Positions 1 through 7,351 of a stretch of DNA of 25,793 bases are shown one piece after another; within the stretch, counting starts at the first letter, position 1; each line of letters starts with the position of its first letter. The notes beneath the pieces were generated by a model. The model was not told where the DNA came from and did not search any database. It saw only the letters and a list, made by a program, of their open reading frames with translations. Made by a program: the position numbers and the translations under genes. Origin of the DNA: Atopostipes sp043425375 (lineage in GTDB: Bacteria; Bacillota; Bacilli; Lactobacillales; Carnobacteriaceae_A); the NCBI GenBank assembly GCA_043425375.1, contig JBHWQC010000060.1, forward strand, positions 1 through 25,793, read 5' to 3'.

Positions 1-13
1 AAGGGTTGAATAT

Positions 14-1210
14 CTACCATTTTCTTTGCTCCTTTTCTAATTGGTTGGCAACGAGCCGGACACTTAAAATATTTTCAGCTGCTTGGATATTTTCCATTAA
101 GTCATTTAAAAGTGCAGAGTTTGTTTCCTCTAATTCAATCAATGTATAAGCGTATTCGCCTTTGGACTTATTCATAAAATGGATGATGTTGATCTCATGT
201 TTTCCAATTTCATCTACTAAGAGGTTAATCATATTGGGAATATTGCGGTTAACAATGGCTAAACGAATTTCTGTCTCCATTTCCATTTCAACATTGGGAA
301 AGTTGACTGCATTTTTGATATTCCCTGTCTGAATAAAATCACTTAATTGGTTTGCCGCCATTACGGCGCAAATTTTTTCCGCTTCATCTGTAGAGGCCCC
401 TAGATGCGGGAAAACCAAACAGTCCTCACGCAGAAGAAGTTCAACGGCCGGAAAATCGGTCATATAGAACTTCAACGTATTCGCATTCAAAGCTCTGATA
501 ACCGCTTTGACATCCACTAAGGTTTCTCTGGAGTAATTGAGTAAAATGGGTTGCCGCTTCATTTGCATCAGCGCTTGATCATTCATTAAATGGTAATTTT
601 CTTTTGTCGCTGGCACATGAATTGTAATAAAATCAGCTTCTTGATAGAGAGTTTCCAGTGCCTCGACTTGTCTCACATACCGATTGAGTTTATCAGCCGC
701 CTCTTTTTTAATATAAGGATCATACCCCACAACAGACATTCCCAAATCAATCGCAGCATTAGCGACCAGGTGACCAATGGACCCTAAACCGATGACACCG
801 AGTGTTTTTCCTTTAATTTCTGTTCCTTTAAATTGTTTTTTACCATTTTCTACTTTTTCTAAGAAATCCTTCCCACTTAAACCATTTGCCCAAGCATTAG
901 CAGGAATCATTTGACGAGCTGCTACAATCATTGATGCGATAACTAATTCACTAACCGCATTCGCATTGGCGCCGGGTGTGTTAAAAACAACCACCCCCTC
1001 TTCAGTCAGCCGTTCAACAGGAATATTGTTAACACCAGCCCCTGCTCTTGCCACCCCAATCAAATTGTCTGAGATCTTCATTTCTGTTAAATCTTCACTG
1101 CGCAATAGGATTCCTTCGGGGTTATCGGTATCTGATAAGGTAAATCCATCTTTTTTTAAAATATCTAGGCCTTCTTTAGCAATTTTGTTCAATACTTTAA
1201 TATGAGCCAT
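14..1210 (-). CDS. serA: D-3-phosphoglycerate dehydrogenase
   Basis: Catalyses the first committed step of serine synthesis, NAD-dependent oxidation of 3-phosphoglycerate to 3-phosphohydroxypyruvate, in the cytosol. The 398-residue protein shows the 2-hydroxyacid dehydrogenase fold: a dinucleotide-binding GLGSIG at residues 141-146, Arg228 in NYSRETLVD at the usual catalytic-Arg position, and His269 in FPHLGASTDEAE at the usual catalytic-His position. Residues from about 325 to the end look like an ACT domain, so allosteric control by an amino acid, probably serine, is expected for this short two-domain form. The ATG overlaps the TAA of serC by one base, so the two genes are translationally coupled and share the T-box-controlled transcript. 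No serB is visible in the window. Family assignment is secure; the allosteric ligand is inferred. Confidence 0.95.
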   Translation of the reverse strand: MAHIKVLNKIAKEGLDILKKDGFTLSDTDNPEGILLRSEDLTEMKISDNLIGVARAGAGVNNIPVERLTEEGVVVFNTPGANANAVSELVIASMIVAARQMIPANAWANGLSGKDFLEKVENGKKQFKGTEIKGKTLGVIGLGSIGHLVANAAIDLGMSVVGYDPYIKKEAADKLNRYVRQVEALETLYQEADFITIHVPATKENYHLMNDQALMQMKRQPILLNYSRETLVDVKAVIRALNANTLKFYMTDFPAVELLLREDCLVFPHLGASTDEAEKICAVMAANQLSDFIQTGNIKNAVNFPNVEMEMETEIRLAIVNRNIPNMINLLVDEIGKHEINIIHFMNKSKGEYAYTLIELEETNSALLNDLMENIQAAENILSVRLVANQLEKEQRKW

Positions 1211-2292
1211 TAGTTATTCTCCCCTTTTGTCTGTTCAAATTCACACATGACTTGGATTAAAGCTTTAACCCCTTCAATTGGCATTGCATTATACAGAGAA
1301 GCACGCATCCCGCCAATGGAACGATGCCCTTTAATATTTTTAATCTTGTTTTCTTCAGCAAATAGAACAAACTTCTTGTCTAACTCATCTTTACCAGTAA
1401 CAAAAGGAATATTCATCAACGAACGATCATCGCCATAAACGGTTGGTTTAAAGAGAGTTGAATCTTCTAGATAATCATAAAAGAACTTCGCTTTTTCTTT
1501 GTTTAACTGATAAATGGCCTCTAAGCCGCCTTTATTTTCAATCCACTCCAAGACAAGATTTGTCATATAAATCGCATACGTTGGCGGTGTGTTATACGAG
1601 GAATCATTTTTAGCATGGATTTGGTAATTAAAATAAGCCGGTAAATAAGTGCGTAAGTTCAACAAATCGTTTTGGATAATAACCACCGTTAACCCAGCAA
1701 TACCTAAGTTCTTTTGTGCCCCCGCATAGATTAAACCAAACTGACCGATATCTAGAGGGCTGGATAAAATATTTGAGCTCATATCCGCAACTAAGGGAAC
1801 GTCTTTGGTGTTTGGATATTCAGTAAACATTGTGCCTTCAATCGTATTGTTTGTGGTGATATGAACATAGTCATACCCTGAAAAATCATTTGGCCATGGG
1901 GGAATATAAGAAAAATCTTGATTTTCGCTCGAGCCTACAATATCTATTTCCATTCCAACTTTTTTTGCCGCTTCGAACGCTTTTTTTGACCAATTGCCCG
2001 TATGAATATAGGCAGCTCGTCCCTTTCTTTTTAAATTCATGGGCACCATTAAAAACTGTGCCGTAGCACCGCCTTGAAGAAATAAGACCGTATAATCTTT
2101 TGAAACACCAAGCAACTGCCGAAAGCGCTGCGTTGTTTCTTCTAGTATTTCTTGGAATTCATATGATCGGTGGCTCATCTCCATCACGGCTTGGCCAGTT
2201 TGTTTGTAGGAGAAGGATTCCTCCTTGGCTTTCTTTAATACTTCCATGGGTAATTGTGCTGGGCCAGCTGAAAAATTCCAAACTTTTCTCAT
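1210..2292 (-). CDS. serC: Phosphoserine aminotransferase
   Basis: PLP-dependent aminotransferase that converts 3-phosphohydroxypyruvate plus glutamate to 3-phosphoserine, the second step of serine synthesis. The protein has the family's usual length (360 residues). It starts with the typical FSAGPAQLP, carries HTGNWSKKA near residue 97, and has the probable PLP-binding Lys194 in YAGAQKNLGIAG. The start is an ATG preceded by a strong AAGGAGGAA. It is the first gene of the serCA operon, directly downstream of a T-box antiterminator/terminator pair, so its expression should follow charging of one specific tRNA. Confidence 0.95.
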   Translation of the reverse strand: MRKVWNFSAGPAQLPMEVLKKAKEESFSYKQTGQAVMEMSHRSYEFQEILEETTQRFRQLLGVSKDYTVLFLQGGATAQFLMVPMNLKRKGRAAYIHTGNWSKKAFEAAKKVGMEIDIVGSSENQDFSYIPPWPNDFSGYDYVHITTNNTIEGTMFTEYPNTKDVPLVADMSSNILSSPLDIGQFGLIYAGAQKNLGIAGLTVVIIQNDLLNLRTYLPAYFNYQIHAKNDSSYNTPPTYAIYMTNLVLEWIENKGGLEAIYQLNKEKAKFFYDYLEDSTLFKPTVYGDDRSLMNIPFVTGKDELDKKFVLFAEENKIKNIKGHRSIGGMRASLYNAMPIEGVKALIQVMCEFEQTKGENN

Positions 2293-2298
2293 GCTTAT

Positions 2299-2561
2299 TC
2301 CTCCTTGTACTCAAATAAAAAGCGCACCCTCCCAATAGTCAACACTATTGAGACGGATACGCTGTAAACTTTATACGTGGTGCCACTCAAATTCGATAAA
2401 AATCGCACTTCATCAGCTTTTAACGGAACTGCGCCGAAACGAATTTTCTTCGTTCAATTTTTTGGGGTGGAATTCCTTCCTCTTATTGCTAATTCGCATC
2501 AACCATCAGCTTTCTGAAAATAATGAGAAGTACTAGTCCCAACAAGCTTTTATTTTTAATT
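2299..2561 (-). ncRNA. T-box riboswitch leader of serCA, probable tRNA-Ser sensor
   Basis: The conserved T-box segment GAGTGGCACCACG lies at 2376-2388 (minus strand). It is followed by a long terminator stem (2322-2338 paired with 2345-2362, 17 bp with one bulge) and a T-rich run at 2313-2321. Upstream, a Stem I-like segment contains AGTA near the base and a GCTGATGG distal-loop element. Then comes GAATTAGCA, in which AGC (2488-2490) is a candidate serine specifier codon in the usual place after GAA. Uncharged tRNA should pair with the specifier and with the T-box, releasing transcription into serC-serA. T-box identity is clear from sequence; the specifier reading rests on position and on the serine genes downstream. 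Confidence 0.88.
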
Positions 2562-2567
2562 GTTTGT

Positions 2568-2596
2568 AGCATAGCACTAAAATTAAAATTAAGCAA
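2568..2596 (-). promoter_or_regulatory. Promoter of serCA T-box transcript
   Basis: On the minus strand a -35 TTGCTT (2591-2596) and a -10 TATGCT (2568-2573) are separated by 17 bp. The predicted start near 2561 gives a roughly 270-base leader that holds the whole T-box. Confidence 0.7.
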
Positions 2597-2653
2597 GAAA
2601 AAACATTATCTTCTCATTTTTATTTAATTTTTAGCTGAGAACTTTAATGACGT

Positions 2654-3652
2654 CTAGCCTTTTATTCTTTGCCTATTTCGCCAGTCCGTCAAAATAGTTT
2701 CCAGCAAAGCATACTCTTCCAGTTTAAGAATAGAGTACCGAACCGCATTATCTACTTCTTGGTCTTTATAAAATCGGCCCTGAAACCCGTTCTCTTGTAA
2801 ATAGTGCCCTAAAGAAATCGCCTGTTCTCCTGCAGTAAAGACAAAATTTGCCTGAGTCGGCAAGACTCGCATTTGGTCAGTTACTGTGGAGAATGCTTTT
2901 TCTAACTGTTGTTTGCTTTCTAATTGGTAATTGAGGAATGTGTGAACTTTCTCTTCGTTTTCTAAAAATGCATTCGCCAAATTCAACGTCAAGGCATTTA
3001 TAGGGTAAGGATGATTAATTTTTAAAAGACGGCTATACGTTTCACCTGTTGCCTGTACAATTCCTATACGAAGACCCGCCATACCATATATTTTGCTCAT
3101 TGTCCGTATAAGAATGACGTGGTCACCTTTTGGTCGCACATACTCCTGGCCAAATTCAATATAAGCTTCATCAATTGTAAGATAGCCTTCAACTGCTTCC
3201 ATGGCATCTGCAAAGATCTGCAAGTCTTCATGGGAAAATTGCTTACCGGTTGGGTTGTGAGGATTCGAAAGAATAAATAATTTCGGTTGCACTTTTTCTA
3301 TTTTTTGTACAATGTCTTCGACGTCAAAGGAAAAATCTTCGTTCGCTTCTACCCAATCCATTGGGCAATTAAATTGTCTCGCGTACTCTTCGTACATAAA
3401 AAAGTCCGGATTTAAAATGAGTACGCCTCCTTGCCCGTAAGTAATCATTAACTTTTGAATCCATTCATCAGCTCCATTAGCTAACTCCATTTGTTCCACG
3501 GAAAAACCTTTATTTAAACGGGCATAGTTTTCTTTAAAACGATTGCTTTCAATTTCGGGGTATTGATTTTCAGCCGTCAGCTGATACGCTAAATCGTAAT
3601 CTTCCTTTGTAAACGGTGAAATTGGGCTTGTGTTTCGGTTCATACTAATCAA
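2654..3652 (-). CDS. HisC-family class I/II aminotransferase
   Basis: PLP-dependent aminotransferase of the histidinol-phosphate aminotransferase family. Numbered from the start chosen here (332 residues), it shows SNPHNPTG at 129-136, DEAY at 161-164 and the PLP-binding Lys187 in RTMSKIYGMAGLRIG. I chose TTG at 3650-3652 because AGAGGAG (3661-3667) sits 8 bases upstream. The longer GTG frame from 3712 would begin inside the stem and T-run of the terminator that closes the preceding operon. No histidine or cobalamin genes surround it, so the substrate is not known; HisC, aromatic aminotransferase or a CobD-like role all remain possible. It reads toward serCA, but serC has its own promoter. 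Confidence 0.8.
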   Translation of the reverse strand: MISMNRNTSPISPFTKEDYDLAYQLTAENQYPEIESNRFKENYARLNKGFSVEQMELANGADEWIQKLMITYGQGGVLILNPDFFMYEEYARQFNCPMDWVEANEDFSFDVEDIVQKIEKVQPKLFILSNPHNPTGKQFSHEDLQIFADAMEAVEGYLTIDEAYIEFGQEYVRPKGDHVILIRTMSKIYGMAGLRIGIVQATGETYSRLLKINHPYPINALTLNLANAFLENEEKVHTFLNYQLESKQQLEKAFSTVTDQMRVLPTQANFVFTAGEQAISLGHYLQENGFQGRFYKDQEVDNAVRYSILKLEEYALLETILTDWRNRQRIKG

Positions 3653-3699
3653 TTTATATTCTCCTCTGAGTGTGTGCTGGCTTGTTTTGAATGATTTTT

Positions 3700-3735
3700 T
3701 AAAAAACTCCACAAAACCCTGCAGACTTTGTGGAG
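3700..3735 (-). terminator. Intrinsic terminator of the pxp operon
   Basis: Minus-strand hairpin with perfect 9-bp arms CTCCACAAA (3727-3735) and TTTGTGGAG (3707-3715), an 11-base loop, then six T. It lies 11 bases after the IclR gene stop and closes the eight-gene operon. Confidence 0.85.
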
Positions 3736-3745
3736 CTTACTTCTT

Positions 3746-4516
3746 TTATTGAAAATCAGCTAAACTGTAGATTTTTTCTCGTACTTCTCGTAACTCAGCG
3801 ACTAACTCTTCATATGAATCGTTAATCAATTGGGTCGTTGACACGGCGGATAAAGTGTACACTAGTTTATTGTCTTTAAAGACAGGGATGGCTAAACTCG
3901 AATACCCATCGCCTAATTCATTTGTTTCCATCGATATGCCTTCTGCAGCGATTTTTTCTAACTGTGCTTCTAAAATTTCTCGCTCTAAGATCGTTCCTTC
4001 ACCATACTTCTCCCATCTCGTGCTGCTTAAAATATTGTCACGATGCGATTTGCTTAAGTGGGCTAAAATAAGCTTCCCGGATGCAGATGCATACAGCGGA
4101 AAATCAGTCTGTAAATGAATCGTTAAAATGTAACGCGACCGACTGGGACTTCTTTCAATTAAGGTCGTTATGTTAATATTCTCAACAGCATGAAACCGCG
4201 TAGAGACCGAATATTTATCGGCAATTCTTTGTAAATCTCCGTGGATCAAATCCATAATTCTTTCAGTATAGTCAAATCGAGCAATTTCGATTTTATCAAT
4301 AAAAATGGACCCTAGACGATACTTTCTATCCTCCTTGTCAAAGGACAAGTAATTATAATGCAACAGGGTTTGGACAAGACCGCGCGTAGTATTTATATTT
4401 AAATTTACTTTTTGACTGATTTGATTTAATGTGAGTTCTTTTTGAGTTTCATCAAAACAATCGATGATCGCAAATGCACGGGATAAGGATTGTATTAATC
4501 TGTTATTTTTTGACAA
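3746..4516 (-). CDS. IclR-family transcriptional regulator (KipR-like)
   Basis: DNA-binding regulator of 256 residues. The N-terminal ~75 residues form the winged helix-turn-helix typical of IclR (LTLNQISQKVNLNINTTRG recognition region). The rest is the IclR effector domain with the typical SASGKLILAHLS segment. The start is a TTG preceded by AAAGGA. It is the last gene of the 5-oxoprolinase-type operon, 20 bp after the DUF1445 gene, matching the position of kipR in the B. subtilis ycsFGI-kipIAR locus. By that parallel it probably represses its own operon, with 5-oxoproline or a relative as inducer. Regulator family is secure; target and ligand are inferred. Confidence 0.88.
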   Translation of the reverse strand: MSKNNRLIQSLSRAFAIIDCFDETQKELTLNQISQKVNLNINTTRGLVQTLLHYNYLSFDKEDRKYRLGSIFIDKIEIARFDYTERIMDLIHGDLQRIADKYSVSTRFHAVENINITTLIERSPSRSRYILTIHLQTDFPLYASASGKLILAHLSKSHRDNILSSTRWEKYGEGTILEREILEAQLEKIAAEGISMETNELGDGYSSLAIPVFKDNKLVYTLSAVSTTQLINDSYEELVAELREVREKIYSLADFQ

Positions 4517-4536
4517 TTTTGATTTTCCTTTTTTAT

Positions 4537-5313
4537 TTAATTGGTCATTTCTAAATACGCTTTGTTGTTTATATCCGTAATAAACATATGCCCCGGTTCA
4601 TGAGAAATCATCATCGAAGGTTTGGCCTTCAGCGCCGCATTTTGCGGAGTGACACCACAGCCCCAAAATACAGGTACTTCATCTTCAGCCACCGCAATAG
4701 CATCGCCATAATCCGGTGTATTTAAATCGGATATTCCGATAGCTTCAGGCGTCCCAATGTGTACGGGCGTGCCATGCATATTTGGAAATTGACCAGTGAT
4801 TTCTGAAACTTTCTCTACATATTTTGACTTAAATGGACGCATAGATACAACCATTTCACCTTGAAAAATACCGGCTCGTTTATTTTGCACACTTGTGTTG
4901 TACATTGCGACGTTTTTCTTCTCATCCATATGCTTAATCGGAATACCTGCTTTTAAAATAGCTTGTTCAAATGTAAAACTGCAGCCGATAAGAAAGGTGA
5001 CAAAATCGTCTTGCCAATAATCTTTGATCTCAAGAACTGTTTCCACTAATTCGCCGTCTTTATAAATTCGATACTTTGGAACATCCGTTCGAATATCAGA
5101 TCCTGGTGCGTACCGACTTTCAGTCCGCCCATTTTCTAACACTTCGATAATCGGCACGGACTTTTGATTCCGCATCGCAAATAATAAAAAGTCAAAAGCG
5201 TAAACTTTGGGAAGGATAACTACATTCGCTTGCACTAAATCGCCCGCTGCCCCCGAAGTGGGTGACGCAAACTCTCCATTTCTAATTTGTTGCCTTAATT
5301 TTTGAATCATCAT
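4537..5313 (-). CDS. ycsI: YcsI/DUF1445 family protein (putative hydro-lyase / D-glutamate cyclase-like)
   Basis: Cytosolic 258-residue protein of the DUF1445 family, about the family's normal length. The recognisable core is near the N-terminus: TSGAAGDLVQANVVILPK followed by YAFDFLLFAMRNQKSVPIIE. A C-terminal segment, PVFWGCGVTPQNAALKAKP, is also characteristic. AGGAG lies 5 bases before the first of two adjacent ATG codons. The family is related to the mammalian D-glutamate cyclase that interconverts D-glutamate and 5-oxo-D-proline. Here it sits inside a 5-oxoproline utilisation operon, between the NRAMP-like transporter (12 bp away) and the IclR regulator. A role in handling the D-isomer or in feeding 5-oxoproline to PxpABC is plausible but inferred. 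Confidence 0.88.
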   Translation of the reverse strand: MMIQKLRQQIRNGEFASPTSGAAGDLVQANVVILPKVYAFDFLLFAMRNQKSVPIIEVLENGRTESRYAPGSDIRTDVPKYRIYKDGELVETVLEIKDYWQDDFVTFLIGCSFTFEQAILKAGIPIKHMDEKKNVAMYNTSVQNKRAGIFQGEMVVSMRPFKSKYVEKVSEITGQFPNMHGTPVHIGTPEAIGISDLNTPDYGDAIAVAEDEVPVFWGCGVTPQNAALKAKPSMMISHEPGHMFITDINNKAYLEMTN

Positions 5314-5325
5314 TTAATCTCCTCT

Positions 5326-6558
5326 CTACCCTTGCCATAAAGCGGTAATACCACTTAATGATTCAATCCCTAGATATAAAGTCGCGATAACTGCAATAAT
5401 TCCTAATATAGTCAGCCAAGTCGGATGTTTATAGTCTTCTCCAACAACATTTTTACGGTAAGCGCCAATTAATATTACACCTAAAGATAAAGGTAAAATT
5501 AAACCATTCAGTGATCCGGCTAAAATAAGTAAAGTTACTGGTTGTCCAATAAAAGCATACACAATGGTCGAAAAGACAATGAAAGCGACAATCACTAAGT
5601 TGTTATACTTTTCAATAATTGGATGGAATGTTTTTAAAAAAGAGGCACTTGTATATGCTGCACCAATAACAGAAGAAATACCGGCCGAGAAAAGAATGAT
5701 GCCAAAAATAATTTCACCGGGGCGGCCTAAAGCAATCTCAAAAGCAGATGCCGCCGGGTTATTTGGATCTAATGAGGCGCCTGTTGTGACTACCCCTAAG
5801 AAAACTGAGAAAAGCAAAATACGCATAATGGCTGAACCGACAATCGCCCCTGTAGCTGAGTAAGACGCATTGTTTAAATGTTTTTTCCCAACGATTCCGT
5901 TGTCGATTAACCGGTGTCCCCCGGAGAAGGAAATATATCCGCCAACCGTTCCTCCAACTAAAGTAATCGTCGGCAAAATCAAACTTTGGATCTCTGTTGG
6001 TACAAATGTGCGTTGTAAGGCTTCTCCCACGGGCGGCTGGGTCACGATGGCCACATATAAAGCCAACACAAGCATCACCACTCCAAGGATTTGGATAAAG
6101 CGGTCAACAATTGATTGCCCATTTTTTGACAGAAAAATTACGACTGCAATGAGTCCAGTAATAATTGCCCCCCATGTATAATCCAATCTAAAAATCGAGT
6201 TTAAACCTAGCCCGGCACCACCTACGTTACCAATATTAAATGCGAGCCCACCGAGAACAATAAAGAAACTCAATACATACCCTAATCCCGGCACAATTTT
6301 ATTGGATAAATCTTGAGCGTACATCCCAGAATAAGAAAGGACCCGCCATATGTTTACTTGCGCAGCAAATGCAATGACCGTAGCCAGCATAATCGCAAAA
6401 GCAAAGTCCGCCCCCAATTCTTCCGTAAAACTTGCGGTTTGTGTTAAAAAACCTGGCCCGAGAGCCGATGTAATCATTAGAAACATACTTGTGATTAAAT
6501 GATTACGAAGTGTCTTGTTTTCTTCAGCCGCTTGTAAATCTGTGTTGTTGGTACCCAT
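5326..6558 (-). CDS. ycsG: NRAMP-superfamily membrane transporter (YcsG-like), non-canonical metal motif
   Basis: Integral membrane protein of 410 residues with about 11 hydrophobic segments and the NRAMP fold signature. The first helix carries GPGFLTQ (34-40) where true NRAMP metal transporters have DPGN. The sixth-helix region carries GGYISFSGGHRLID (206-219) where metal transporters have a Met-Pro-His type motif. The metal-ligand Asp, Asn and Met are therefore not present, so divalent metal transport is doubtful. Sitting 24 bp after pxpA in the 5-oxoproline operon, the most economical reading is an importer for 5-oxoproline or a similar organic acid. Family assignment is firm; substrate is inferred. 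Confidence 0.85.
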   Translation of the reverse strand: MGTNNTDLQAAEENKTLRNHLITSMFLMITSALGPGFLTQTASFTEELGADFAFAIMLATVIAFAAQVNIWRVLSYSGMYAQDLSNKIVPGLGYVLSFFIVLGGLAFNIGNVGGAGLGLNSIFRLDYTWGAIITGLIAVVIFLSKNGQSIVDRFIQILGVVMLVLALYVAIVTQPPVGEALQRTFVPTEIQSLILPTITLVGGTVGGYISFSGGHRLIDNGIVGKKHLNNASYSATGAIVGSAIMRILLFSVFLGVVTTGASLDPNNPAASAFEIALGRPGEIIFGIILFSAGISSVIGAAYTSASFLKTFHPIIEKYNNLVIVAFIVFSTIVYAFIGQPVTLLILAGSLNGLILPLSLGVILIGAYRKNVVGEDYKHPTWLTILGIIAVIATLYLGIESLSGITALWQG

Positions 6559-6582
6559 CCCTTTTCCCCCTCATGTTTTTAT

Positions 6583-7341
6583 TTACATCGTTTGAATTTG
6601 AATCCCTTCTTCTGCTAAGCCTTGGATAATTTCTCGAACAAAGGCTAGCGCTTTTTCACCATCACCATGCACACATATACTATCCGCTTGAATGTCGATA
6701 TCCTGCCCATCAATACTTGTAACTTTTCCTTCTGTCACCATTCTTATCACCCGTTTGACAGCTTTAGTTGTGTCAGTAATCATTGCACCTTCTTTTCGTC
6801 GGTTAACCAGTGTGCCGTCCGCTGCATAAGCTCGATCTGCGAACACTTCATGCACAACTTGTAAGCCCGCTGCTTTCCCTGCTTTTACTAAATTCTGGTT
6901 CGCTAAGCCCATTAATTTTAAATCCGGATTAAATTCTTTGACAGTCGCCGCAAGGGTTTGAGCCAATTCATAATCTTCAAATGTTCGGTTGTAAAGCGCA
7001 CCATGGGGTTTAACATGATTCATTGTTAAACCTACCGTTTCCCCCATACCTTCGATAGCCGCAAGTTGATACAGCATAAAAGCCCGCACTTCCTCTTTCG
7101 TTAAATCCATGTAACGACGGCCAAATCCTTGGCGGTCCGGATAACTTGGATGGGCTCCGAAACCGGTTGTACTGCTTTCTTTGATATGCTTAAGCGTGTC
7201 AAGCAGTACAACAGGATCACCGGCATGGAACCCACAGGCCACATTGGCGGATGAGATTAGAGGAATAATTTCTGCATCTCTTCCGACGGTGTATCGGCCA
7301 TAACTTTCGCCTAAATCTGCGTTTAAATCGACTGTTCGCAT
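6583..7341 (-). CDS. pxpA: 5-oxoprolinase subunit A (LamB/YcsF family)
   Basis: Subunit A of the prokaryotic ATP-dependent 5-oxoprolinase, which opens the lactam of 5-oxoproline to give glutamate. The 252-residue length and motifs are typical: DLNADLGESYGR at 5-16, NVACGFHAGDP at 33-43, GAHPSYPDRQGFGRR around 62-76, and NHVKPHGALYN at 108-118. Histidines in these motifs suggest a hydrolase-like active site. AGGAGG lies shortly upstream of the ATG. In this operon pxpA follows accC by 10 bp, whereas pxpB and pxpC are at the promoter end, with the biotin genes between them. Confidence 0.95.
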   Translation of the reverse strand: MRTVDLNADLGESYGRYTVGRDAEIIPLISSANVACGFHAGDPVVLLDTLKHIKESSTTGFGAHPSYPDRQGFGRRYMDLTKEEVRAFMLYQLAAIEGMGETVGLTMNHVKPHGALYNRTFEDYELAQTLAATVKEFNPDLKLMGLANQNLVKAGKAAGLQVVHEVFADRAYAADGTLVNRRKEGAMITDTTKAVKRVIRMVTEGKVTSIDGQDIDIQADSICVHGDGEKALAFVREIIQGLAEEGIQIQTM

Positions 7342-7351
7342 ACAATGCCTC

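Noticed and set aside
2348..2536. Plus-strand 62-codon frame opposite the T-box
   Set aside because: Lies wholly antisense to a structured T-box leader and has no RBS; not a gene.
2600..2650. Terminator for the HisC-like gene
   Set aside because: Only a 6-bp stem (TTCTCA/TGAGAA) with a long AT-rich loop; not convincing.
5326..6558. Manganese transporter (MntH) call for the NRAMP-like protein
   Set aside because: The DPGN and Met-Pro-His type motifs needed for metal binding are not in the sequence.
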